From contig JBOFCO010000161.1 of NCBI GenBank assembly GCA_051646105.1, positions 1 through 29,188 of the forward strand: 29,188 nt of DNA, given 5' to 3'. The position numbers and the translations under genes are program-made. The notes under the pieces were generated by a model. That model saw only the letters and a list, made by a program, of their open reading frames with translations. It searched no databases and was not told the origin of the DNA. The stretch comes from JBOFCO01 sp051646105 (GTDB lineage: Bacteria; Pseudomonadota; Alphaproteobacteria; Rhodobacterales; Rhodobacteraceae). How positions within the stretch are numbered: position 1 is the first letter of the stretch; every line of letters begins with the position of its first letter. This document shows, one piece after another, positions 6,991 to 14,166 of the stretch.

Positions 6991-8084
6991 GCGCGCCTCT
7001 GGTTCTGGAAACGGCGGGAGCGGGCTGCACGCTGGACATCGCGATCGGCACGGTTCGAGGCCTGTGGTTTGATACCGAAGGCCCGCGGATCGATCCATTG
7101 CACACCGCGCCCTGGGGAAGTGAGCCGGGGATCGATGCGCTGAATCTGCCGCCTGTCGAACGGGCGCTGGCCGGGGATTTTCTGTGCGCACCGTTTGGCC
7201 AGGATGAAACCGGTGATGCGCCGATCCACGGCTGGGCCGCGAATGCGCCCTGGAAGGTCGAGGAAATCACCCGTTCCGGCCGCCGTGCAGGCGCGGTTCT
7301 GACGCTGACCCGTAATGTCATGGGGGCAACGATCACCAAGGAGCTGATGCTTTCTGCCGGTGTGCCAATGCTGTCGCAGGTCCACCGCGTCACAGGCGGG
7401 CAGGGCGGCCTGACGCTGGCGCATCACCCGATGGTTCATATGGCGGCGGGGGGGTGGCTTTCCTATTCTCCAAAGCGGGCGGCGCTTGCGCCTGATGTGC
7501 CGCTCGATCCCGGCCACAACCTGCTGAAATCCAGCGCGCGCAGCACCGATCTTTCGGCCGTCGCAGCGACCGCAGGTGGGACCATCGACCTGCACCGTTA
7601 CCCCGAAAAGACCGGGCATGAGGATTTTGTGACTCTGGTCGAGGCACCGGCTGCTGGCCCTGCGCCATGGCTGGGCTGGACGGCAGTGATCCGCGAGGCG
7701 GAGGACGATCTGATCTTTGTGCTGAAAGACCCTGCCGTGCTGCCGGTGACGATGCTGTGGATTTCGAATGGCGGCAGGAAACATGCACCCTGGAACGGTC
7801 GGCATACCGGCGTTCTGGGGATCGAGGATGGCATCGCCGCTGGCGCCGCCGGTCAGATTGCTGCGCGCGGGCCGAACACGATCTCGGCCGAAGGGGTGCC
7901 TACGGTGCTGCCGCTGGCAGAGGGCCGCGAACACATCATTCGGCACGTCATCGGGGCTATCCCCCGGCCGAAGGGATGGACAAGGATCGTTTCGATCGAA
8001 GTGACCGGCACCGGTCTGACCATAAGGGAGGCCGGGGGCCAGGCCGTTATGCTGGACGCGCCGCGAGAAATGCTCCCCGTCTGA
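6987..8084 (+). CDS. Aldose-1-epimerase (mutarotase)-like protein
   Basis: A 365-residue soluble protein without signal peptide. It has the beta-rich look of the galactose-mutarotase superfamily: DFLCAPFGQDE (about residues 64-74), IHGWAANAPWKV (about 80-91), HHPMVHM (about 147-153) and a long run of short hydrophobic strands. In mutarotases, His residues in such motifs open the sugar ring, so the 'IHG' and 'HHP' histidines are candidate catalytic residues. It overlaps rlmE by ATGA and so is co-translated with it, and it converges on the glucokinase gene 41 bases further on. The neighbouring sugar genes make a carbohydrate substrate plausible, but the enzyme could as well act on a modified sugar of the envelope. 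Fold assignment is moderate; substrate unknown. Confidence 0.65.
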   Translation: MSAPLVLETAGAGCTLDIAIGTVRGLWFDTEGPRIDPLHTAPWGSEPGIDALNLPPVERALAGDFLCAPFGQDETGDAPIHGWAANAPWKVEEITRSGRRAGAVLTLTRNVMGATITKELMLSAGVPMLSQVHRVTGGQGGLTLAHHPMVHMAAGGWLSYSPKRAALAPDVPLDPGHNLLKSSARSTDLSAVAATAGGTIDLHRYPEKTGHEDFVTLVEAPAAGPAPWLGWTAVIREAEDDLIFVLKDPAVLPVTMLWISNGGRKHAPWNGRHTGVLGIEDGIAAGAAGQIAARGPNTISAEGVPTVLPLAEGREHIIRHVIGAIPRPKGWTRIVSIEVTGTGLTIREAGGQAVMLDAPREMLPV

Positions 8085-8125
8085 GGACCGTTCGCCAGCC
8101 GCAAGCCTGTTGCCGCAGCTCCCGC

Positions 8126-9103
8126 TCAGCTCGCGGCAAGATAGGCCAGGTTCCCGCGCAGGGCCGCATAGGGGTCGGTCACCACCGCAGCCCGGAAGTT
8201 GCCCATGTAGTCGCTGAACCGGCCCTTGTCGCGGAAACCGTGCCGGAATTCGTCACGCAAGCCCGGTGCGATCATCGCCTGCGCCAGATGGCCTGCAACG
8301 CCACCAACGAACCAGATGCCACCGAAAGGCAGATGGGTCAGCGCCAGGTCGCCCGTCGCGCGCCCCAGCATCCGCAGGAACAGCCCGACCGTCTGTCGTG
8401 CCACCGGATCGTCGCCCTTTGCCAGTGCTGCGGTTACGCCCTGACCGTCCAGCATGGGGCGGCCTTTGCCCTCTCGCCCGGCAAGCCAGCCGTAAAGATT
8501 GCCCAGACCCCGACCGGAAAGCACCTCCTCGACCGAAGCGTGCCCGTGTGTCGCCACCAGATGCTGCGCCAGCTCCCATTCCTCGGCATTGCCGACAGGC
8601 AGGCTGACGTGCCCCGCCTCTGCCGCCGGAACAAAACGACCGCCGGGCGTTTCCGCAACCAGAACCGCGTTGAATCCCGTGCCGACGTTGACGACAAGCT
8701 GCGCCGCACCCGCACGGACCGGGCCATCGATCACCTGTACAAGATCCGCCTCCGCCACATGACCCATGGCATGACCCATGGCCTGAAGATCATTCAAAAC
8801 CGCCACATGGGTGGCCCCGGTCACGCTGCCGATCATATCTGCGGTGATGACCCATTTCAGATTGGTCATCTCGCCCGTACCGCCACTTACGGGGCCTGCC
8901 AGATCCACACAGGCAGCATCGCAGAAAGGACCACTTGCCTGCCCGCAATAGTCCCGCAGGATCGGTTCCAGACTGTCAAAATCGCGGTTCTGATAGCGAC
9001 GTATCGTGTCAGGACGAAGCTTGCCCGCCTCGGCCAGGCAGACGCGCGTGTTGGTCCCGCCGATATCGGCCAGAAGCGCGGTATGGAATGCGGTACGGGT
9101 CAT
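8126..9103 (-). CDS. glk: Glucokinase
   Basis: A 325-residue kinase of the proteobacterial glucokinase family (PF02685), which phosphorylates glucose at C6 with ATP in the cytoplasm. The phosphate-binding loop is LADIGGTNTRVCL (11-23), the catalytic base is D105 in VLNDLQAMG, and the sugar-binding Glu/His are in AAEAGHVSL; VNVGTGFNAVL is the second phosphate loop. The region SGRGLGNLYGWL matches the family's 'SG-GL-NLY' signature. Length is close to E. coli Glk (321). The start ATG 9103 has AAGGA just upstream. It lies 48 bases after the LacI-type regulator gene on the same strand, so the two form an operon: glucose released from a glucoside would be phosphorylated here, feeding Entner-Doudoroff metabolism. 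Confidence 0.93.
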   Translation of the reverse strand: MTRTAFHTALLADIGGTNTRVCLAEAGKLRPDTIRRYQNRDFDSLEPILRDYCGQASGPFCDAACVDLAGPVSGGTGEMTNLKWVITADMIGSVTGATHVAVLNDLQAMGHAMGHVAEADLVQVIDGPVRAGAAQLVVNVGTGFNAVLVAETPGGRFVPAAEAGHVSLPVGNAEEWELAQHLVATHGHASVEEVLSGRGLGNLYGWLAGREGKGRPMLDGQGVTAALAKGDDPVARQTVGLFLRMLGRATGDLALTHLPFGGIWFVGGVAGHLAQAMIAPGLRDEFRHGFRDKGRFSDYMGNFRAAVVTDPYAALRGNLAYLAAS

Positions 9104-9151
9104 GCGTCCTTCTTTCGGGTCGTTTATGATTGAGCTTGCAAAATCGTGCGG

Positions 9152-10180
9152 TCAACGCGGTGCCGGGCCGCTGGAAGGGCCGGTGACAAACTCGGCTTCC
9201 AGCAATTCGTTACGGGGGGTGGGATCACCGCTGTCGATGATCTGCAACAACAGCTCCGCCGCGCGCCTTCCCGCCATGCGAACAGAAGATCGCGTTGCGG
9301 TAAAGATCGGTTTCTCCTCACCGTTGCGAAGATAAGACAACTCATCATCATAAGTGACCAGCGACACATCGCGCCCCGGCGTCAGGCCCAGATCCCAAAG
9401 CGCGCGCCGCACGCCAATGGCAATCGTCAGTGAAGAGGTCAGAAAGGCCGTCGGCGCCCTATTCCCGGCGGAAAGCATCTGAAGCGCTGCGCCATAGCCA
9501 TAGCCTTCGGTCATCTGGCCCGCGCGCATCAAATCGGGATCGATCAACAGGCCCCGCGCAGCCAGCGCTGCCTCATACCCGGCGCGACGACGGATTGCGA
9601 AATCCATGAATTCTGCCCCGTTGAGCAGCGCAATGCGGCGGTGACCAAGATCGAGCAGATGATCGGTTGCCTGCTGAAAGGCGCGGCGATTGTTCACATC
9701 CACCCAGTTGTAGGGCGTCTCGGTGCCTGTCGCCCGACCGTGAACCACAAAGGGCAGGTTCAGATCGTGCAGCAAAGACACGCGGGGATCGTTCATGCGC
9801 GGGGCATGAATAATGATGCCGTCGACATTGCCCTTGGCCTTGAGTTCCCGATAGGCGAGTTCCTCGCCCTCATCCGTGACCACCGACAGCACCATGTCAT
9901 ATCCCGCACTGGAATAGGCTTCGCCAGCGCCTGCGATGAAGTCGGAAAACACCGGATTGACGATTTCCTGCTTTGTCGCCATCGGAAAGACATGGCCGAT
10001 TGCCATGGCCCTGCCTGTCGCCAGCCCTTTGGCACGTGTATCGGGGCGGTAACAGTGCCGGCGCGCAGCTTCAATCACGCGGTCGCGGGTGGCGGCGCTT
10101 ACCTCCGGATATCCGTTCAAGGCACGACTGACCGTCGTCTGCGAAAGACCCAGCGCTTCGGACAGTTGTTTCAGCTTCAT
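9152..10180 (-). CDS. LacI-family transcriptional regulator (AglR-like)
   Basis: A 342-residue repressor. The N-terminal helix-turn-helix is textbook LacI: LKQLSEALGLSQTTVSRALNGYPEVS (residues 2-27), followed by the hinge helix (RPDTRAKGLATGR) and a periplasmic-binding-protein-type sugar domain (about 60-330). It resembles AglR-type regulators of alpha-glucoside genes in rhizobia, and the next gene in the operon is glucokinase, so a glucoside or glucose-like inducer is likely. ATG 10180 is preferred over TTG 10198 because the TTG falls inside a palindromic operator and relatives start at the MKLKQL-like residues. No strong Shine-Dalgarno is visible. Regulation is visible in the sequence: a promoter at 10219-10247 flanked by two AANCGNTT operators implies autorepression. 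Confidence 0.92.
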   Translation of the reverse strand: MKLKQLSEALGLSQTTVSRALNGYPEVSAATRDRVIEAARRHCYRPDTRAKGLATGRAMAIGHVFPMATKQEIVNPVFSDFIAGAGEAYSSAGYDMVLSVVTDEGEELAYRELKAKGNVDGIIIHAPRMNDPRVSLLHDLNLPFVVHGRATGTETPYNWVDVNNRRAFQQATDHLLDLGHRRIALLNGAEFMDFAIRRRAGYEAALAARGLLIDPDLMRAGQMTEGYGYGAALQMLSAGNRAPTAFLTSSLTIAIGVRRALWDLGLTPGRDVSLVTYDDELSYLRNGEEKPIFTATRSSVRMAGRRAAELLLQIIDSGDPTPRNELLEAEFVTGPSSGPAPR

Positions 10181-10196
10181 TTCGGATGTCTGATTC

Positions 10197-10206
10197 AAAG
10201 CGCTTT
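10197..10206. promoter_or_regulatory. LacI-type operator O1 (AAAGCGCTTT)
   Basis: A perfect ten-base palindrome with the central CG and the AANCGNTT core expected of LacI/GalR-family sites. It sits just downstream of the expected transcription start of the lacI-glk message and 16 bases before the regulator's start codon, where a bound repressor would block transcription. Confidence 0.65.
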
Positions 10207-10218
10207 CGGTACCGTCAC

Positions 10219-10247
10219 ACCCTAGACGCTGTCGTGCGCATCGTCAA
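10219..10247 (-). promoter_or_regulatory. Promoter of the lacI-glk operon
   Basis: On the minus strand TTGACG (10247-10242) and TAGGGT (10224-10219) are 17 bases apart. The -35 matches five of six consensus bases, the -10 three. Transcription would begin near 10212, between the -10 and operator O1. Operator O2 is four bases upstream of the -35. Confidence 0.5.
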
Positions 10248-10251
10248 AAGC

Positions 10252-10259
10252 AATCGATT
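10252..10259. promoter_or_regulatory. LacI-type operator O2 (AATCGATT)
   Basis: A perfect eight-base palindrome with the same AANCGNTT pattern as O1, next to the -35 of the lacI-glk promoter. The two centres are 54 bases apart, about five helical turns, which would allow a looped repressor. It may also affect the divergent transporter gene at 10370. Confidence 0.5.
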
Positions 10260-10369
10260 ACGGAAAAGGTTTTCGTTCAGCCGCCTGTTGATGAGCAGGG
10301 TCATTCTGCCGCCTCGCCGCCGTCGCGCAGAGATGCTATCCGCAGTGGCAGCAAAAGGACCATGAACAG

Positions 10370-11356
10370 ATGCAGCGCCCCAGACCCGCCCCCTTTGTTC
10401 CGCGACCTAAACTGTTCCACCAGACGCCGCCCGCGATCTTCCCATCGGTCATGGGTCTGCTTGGCCTCGGGCTGGCGTGGAGATCGGCGGGAATCGCGCT
10501 GTCCATCACGGACATCCTGGCCCAGTTGATCCTCGGGGCGGTCATGCTGCTGTATGTGTTCTGCCTTGCCGCCTATGCGGCCAAGGTGGTGCGCCGACCG
10601 GGTGTGGTGGGCGAAGATGCGGCGATCCTGCCGGGCCGCACGGGGCTGTCGGCGATGATCCTGTCGCTGCTGCTGCTTGCCGTTGCGCTTGGCCCGTTCC
10701 GCCCGGGGATCGCCACGGTGCTGCTGGCGGCAGGGCTGGCGTTGCAGGGAATATTTGCCGTCGGGCTGATCGCGATGTTCCTGCATGGCCCGGTCGAGCG
10801 GCGGCGTGTCAATCCGGCCTGGCATCTGCATTTCGTCGGTTTCATCATCGGCGGGCTGGCGGCGGCGACGCTTGGCCATGACCGGCTGGCGCTGGCGATC
10901 TTCTGGCCGACGCTCGCGGTGGCCATTCTGATCTGGGGCGCATCGCTGCGGCAGTTGCTGAGCGCAGATGTTCCCGCACCGTTGCGACCGATGCTGGCCA
11001 TTCACCTTGCCCCCGCCGCGCTGCTGGGGCTGGTGGCCCAGCGGCTGGCCGCATCCGGGCAGCTTCCCGCCTTCTTGCCGATCATTTTTGGCGGACTGTG
11101 TCTGTTGTTGCTTGCTGTCTTTGCATTGCGCAGCTTCTGGATGACCGCGGCAGGATTTTCACCGCTCTGGGGAGCGTTTACCTTTCCCCTCGCGGCTTCT
11201 GCCAGCCTGTTCCTGCGACTTGACGGTCCCTGGATATGGCCGGGCATCGTGGCGCTGACGGCGGCCAGCGGAATTGTCCCGCTGATTGCGATCCGCATTT
11301 TCAAGCTGTGGGCGAAAGGGGATCTGGGTCCGCGCACCAATGCAGCGAAAGTCTGA
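10370..11356 (+). CDS. TehA/SLAC1-like (TDT family) membrane transporter
   Basis: A 328-residue protein with about ten membrane segments. The start PPAIFPSVMGLLGLGLAWR (about residues 20-38) resembles the first helix of the tellurite-resistance/dicarboxylate transporter family (TehA, Mae1, SLAC1), and the later HLAPAALLGL (about 206-215) matches the conserved 'P-A---G' helix. TehA is an anion channel-like trimer of ten helices per subunit; reported roles in the family include tellurite/cation resistance and malate or anion efflux. The substrate cannot be read from the sequence. The start ATG 10370 has AAAGGA about ten bases upstream; an ATG at 10361 is in another frame. guaB begins 72 bases downstream on the same strand. 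The gene is divergent from lacI, so operator O2 could influence it. Confidence 0.75.
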   Translation: MQRPRPAPFVPRPKLFHQTPPAIFPSVMGLLGLGLAWRSAGIALSITDILAQLILGAVMLLYVFCLAAYAAKVVRRPGVVGEDAAILPGRTGLSAMILSLLLLAVALGPFRPGIATVLLAAGLALQGIFAVGLIAMFLHGPVERRRVNPAWHLHFVGFIIGGLAAATLGHDRLALAIFWPTLAVAILIWGASLRQLLSADVPAPLRPMLAIHLAPAALLGLVAQRLAASGQLPAFLPIIFGGLCLLLLAVFALRSFWMTAAGFSPLWGAFTFPLAASASLFLRLDGPWIWPGIVALTAASGIVPLIAIRIFKLWAKGDLGPRTNAAKV

Positions 11357-11428
11357 CTTTCGCGCTTTCCTTCCCCGGCCACCCGTGAAATAGGGAACCG
11401 CCAAACGGTCCCTGCCAAGGAGCATCCC

Positions 11429-12877
11429 ATGCAGATTCGTGAGGCGCTTACCTTTGACGATGTGCTTCTGGTTCCCGCCGCATCCTCGGTGCTGCCTTCG
11501 GATGCCGATACGGCAACCTTTGTCACACGGTCGATCCGCATGAACATCCCGTTGCTTTCCTCTGCCATGGACACCGTGACGGAAGGGCGCATGGCGATTG
11601 CCATGGCGCAGGCGGGCGGCATCGGCGTGATCCACCGCAATCTTGACCTTGAGGCGCAGGCGAACGAAGTGCGTCGTGTGAAACGTTTTGAATCCGGCAT
11701 CGTCTATGCGCCGATCACGCTGACCCCGGATCAGACGCTGGCCGACGCCAAGGCACTGCAAGATCGCTACAATGTCACCGGCTTTCCTGTCGTCGATGAA
11801 AAAGGCCGCGTCGTCGGCATCGTCACCAACCGCGACATGCGTTTCGCCAGTGACGACAGGACGCCGGTGCGCGTGATGATGACTGCGGACAATCTGGCGG
11901 TGCTACAGGAACCCGCCGACCGTGAAGCAGCGATTTCGCTAATGAAGGCCCGGCGGATCGAAAAGCTGCTGGTGACCGATGGCAAGGGCAAGCTGACCGG
12001 GTTGCTGACGCTGAAGGATACCGAGAAATCGGTGCTGAACCCCCATGCCTGCAAGGATGAACTGGGCCGCTTGCGGGTGGCGGCGGCCAGCACCGTGGGG
12101 GATGCCGGTTTCGAACGGTCACAGGCGCTGATCGATGCGGGTGTCGATATGGTGGTGATCGATACGGCGCACGGCCATAGCGAAGGCGTGGCAAAAGCGG
12201 TTGAGCGGATCAAGAAGCTGTCGAATGCGGTGCAGGTGGTGGCGGGCAACGTGGCCACGGCCGAAGCCACGCGCGCGCTGATCGGCGCGGGGGCGGATGC
12301 CGTGAAGGTCGGTATTGGCCCCGGATCGATCTGCACCACGCGGATCGTGGCAGGCGTGGGCGTGCCGCAACTGACCGCGATCATGGATGCGGCGACAGCG
12401 GCAGACGACGTGCCGGTAATTGCCGACGGTGGCATCAAGTTTTCGGGTGATTTCGCCAAGGCCATCGCGGCGGGGGCATCCTGCGCGATGGTGGGCAGTG
12501 CCATCGCGGGCACGGACGAAAGCCCCGGCGAGGTGATCCTGTGGCAGGGCCGCAGCTTCAAATCCTATCGCGGCATGGGCAGCCTTGGCGCCATGGCGCG
12601 GGGATCGGCCGACCGCTATTTCCAGAAGGACGCGGCATCCGACAAACTGGTGCCCGAAGGGATCGAGGGCCAGGTGCCCTACAAGGGCACCGCTGCCGCC
12701 GTGATCCATCAGCTTGTCGGCGGTCTGCGCGCCGCGATGGGCTACACCGGCAACCGCACCGTGGCCGAGATGCGCAGGAACTGCCAGTTCGTACGCATCA
12801 CCGGCGCCGGGCTGAAGGAAAGCCACGTCCACGACGTGCAGATTACCCGCGAAAGCCCGAACTACCGCGTGGGGTAG
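11429..12877 (+). CDS. guaB: IMP dehydrogenase
   Basis: A 482-residue enzyme that oxidises IMP to XMP with NAD+, the committed step of GMP synthesis. The TIM barrel is interrupted by two CBS domains (about residues 95-200). The catalytic loop GPGSICTTRIV places the nucleophile at C302; D245 (VIDTAHGH) contacts NAD/IMP, and SYRGMGSLGAM forms the IMP-phosphate site. The opening LTFDDVLLVPAASSVLP is the family signature. Length equals that of other bacterial GuaB proteins (about 485). Start ATG 11429 has AAGGAG seven to eight bases upstream. It ends 18 bases before the converging haloperoxidase-like gene, with no clear terminator between them. Confidence 0.97.
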   Translation: MQIREALTFDDVLLVPAASSVLPSDADTATFVTRSIRMNIPLLSSAMDTVTEGRMAIAMAQAGGIGVIHRNLDLEAQANEVRRVKRFESGIVYAPITLTPDQTLADAKALQDRYNVTGFPVVDEKGRVVGIVTNRDMRFASDDRTPVRVMMTADNLAVLQEPADREAAISLMKARRIEKLLVTDGKGKLTGLLTLKDTEKSVLNPHACKDELGRLRVAAASTVGDAGFERSQALIDAGVDMVVIDTAHGHSEGVAKAVERIKKLSNAVQVVAGNVATAEATRALIGAGADAVKVGIGPGSICTTRIVAGVGVPQLTAIMDAATAADDVPVIADGGIKFSGDFAKAIAAGASCAMVGSAIAGTDESPGEVILWQGRSFKSYRGMGSLGAMARGSADRYFQKDAASDKLVPEGIEGQVPYKGTAAAVIHQLVGGLRAAMGYTGNRTVAEMRRNCQFVRITGAGLKESHVHDVQITRESPNYRVG

Positions 12878-12895
12878 GGCGCTCGCGCTCGGCCG

Positions 12896-13990
12896 TCACC
12901 ATTCGTTGACGGCGGTATTCCACAGGCTTTGCAAGGGATCCTGCATCGCGCCGGGGAGATTGATATTGGCAGCAGGCCCTAGTTTGGGCGCCAGCGTAGA
13001 CAACGTGAAATCCGTTAGATTATTCGCATGGCTGTAACTGCGCGCCGGTGTTGTCGCCTTACCCGACAGGCAATTCACGATCATTTCGCCGACGGTAATG
13101 CCGAGGATGGCGCCACACATGGAATCTGTTGGATAGTGAACGCCCGCGACGGTGCGGTTCACCGCCATGCGCGCGGCCAGACGCATGATTGGCTCGGTCG
13201 CTGTCACCGCAGCAGCCGGATCGCCGGTGCCCTTGGTGACAAGCCCGTACAACACGGTCGCAATCGCGAAAGCCTCTGTCGCATGACCACTGGGCCACGA
13301 GGGATGTGCAGGCGTGTGCACAACGGGTTGCAGGTCAGGGGCAGCAATAATGGGGCGCGTGACATTGAAATGCATCTTGAGCCGCAGATGAATACGACCG
13401 ATCAGCCGCAAGACAGCATGCAAAAGTTCAAGCGAACGGCGACGTCCCTCTGAATCGAGATAGTAGAGCGAACCGAAGAAGGACAAAATGTCGGTTTCCT
13501 GATGGGAAATCTCGGGAAGCCGGTCAAGCCGCAACGCCACATAGCTGCGCATCATCGGCAGTTGATCGTCGAGGAATGTCTTGACGTTGACCGTGCTCGA
13601 CAAATCCGGTGCTTTCAGGGTGAGCAACGACTGCGCGGCGATGGGGCCGGACGTCATCACGCTTGCCTCGACAGGCGTCGCGCCCATGTTCAGGTTCAGA
13701 TTGAAAAGCTGGTCCAGTTCGATATCGAGCACCGCGCTGCGTGGATTTGCGCCCATGCGAACAAAGGCGGCATAATTGCCTGCTGCATTCACGGGGGCGA
13801 AGCTGTGTCCTGTGGCGCTCCATGGTCTGGCGATACCGTCCCGGCTGGATGCCAAAGCCTGTCCAAGAAACGCGCCGCCGGACCCGCCCGCATGGGCCTG
13901 GGTCCCCTGTGTGCCTTGGGTTCCTTGCGTTCCCTGGGTGCCTTGCGTGCCCTGGGTCCCTTGTGTGCCCTGAGTCCCCTGCGTGCCCAT
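12896..13990 (-). CDS. Vanadium-haloperoxidase/PAP2-fold protein with N-terminal Gly-Thr-Gln repeats
   Basis: A 364-residue protein with the PAP2/vanadium-haloperoxidase active site: K202-x6-R209-P210, S231-G232-H233 in HPSWPSGHATEA, and R276-x5-H282-x3-D286. All residues that bind vanadate or phosphate and the catalytic His are present, so it is either a vanadium-dependent haloperoxidase or an acid phosphatase; long, soluble members such as this, with a helical N-terminal half, resemble haloperoxidases. No signal peptide or membrane helix is seen. The odd feature is residues 2-28: nine uninterrupted Gly-Thr-Gln triplets, then a Gly-rich linker. The start ATG 13990 follows GGAGGGCGGA, so the repeat is translated. 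It is divergent from a SARP-like regulator and convergent with guaB. Confidence 0.85.
   Translation of the reverse strand: MGTQGTQGTQGTQGTQGTQGTQGTQGTQGTQAHAGGSGGAFLGQALASSRDGIARPWSATGHSFAPVNAAGNYAAFVRMGANPRSAVLDIELDQLFNLNLNMGATPVEASVMTSGPIAAQSLLTLKAPDLSSTVNVKTFLDDQLPMMRSYVALRLDRLPEISHQETDILSFFGSLYYLDSEGRRRSLELLHAVLRLIGRIHLRLKMHFNVTRPIIAAPDLQPVVHTPAHPSWPSGHATEAFAIATVLYGLVTKGTGDPAAAVTATEPIMRLAARMAVNRTVAGVHYPTDSMCGAILGITVGEMIVNCLSGKATTPARSYSHANNLTDFTLSTLAPKLGPAANINLPGAMQDPLQSLWNTAVNEW
13907..13987 (-). repeat. Nine tandem 9-bp units encoding Gly-Thr-Gln
   Basis: Nine degenerate 9-base units (GGN ACN CAR on the minus strand) run in frame directly after the start codon of the PAP2-fold gene. Third positions vary (GGC/GGG/GGA, ACG/ACT/ACA/ACC, CAG/CAA) while the amino acids do not change, which points to selection on the protein. 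The G-x-y periodicity is collagen-like, though without proline. The array could expand or shrink by slippage without loss of frame. Confidence 0.9.
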
Positions 13991-14087
13991 TCCGCCCTCC
14001 GATCATGTGATACGCCTGTCAGAACGATACCTTGCTTGCACAAGCCGCCAACCCAAATCGGCGTAACCGACCCGCTTTGGCGCTTTT

Positions 14088-14116
14088 TTGACACCTGTCT
14101 AAAAGTTACTCTAGCG
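14088..14116 (+). promoter_or_regulatory. Possible promoter of the SARP-like regulator
   Basis: A perfect -35 hexamer TTGACA (14088-14093) is followed after 17 bases by CTAGCG, a poor -10. It lies 51 bases before the ATG in the 176-base gap to the divergent PAP2-fold gene. The -35 supports a promoter here, but the weak -10 suggests it needs an activator or is a partial match. Confidence 0.35.
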
Positions 14117-14166
14117 TGACGACGAGCGATGCTACCTAATGGTTGTGTGGTGGAACGGGGCAATCA

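Noticed and set aside
7667..9133. A long plus-strand frame across the mutarotase-like and glucokinase genes
   Set aside because: It runs across the ends of two well-supported genes in other frames and shows no motif.
13907..13987. Tandem repeat array considered as a CRISPR or VNTR in non-coding DNA
   Set aside because: The units are nine bases without spacers, in frame, and start directly after a well-placed start codon, so it is a coding repeat.
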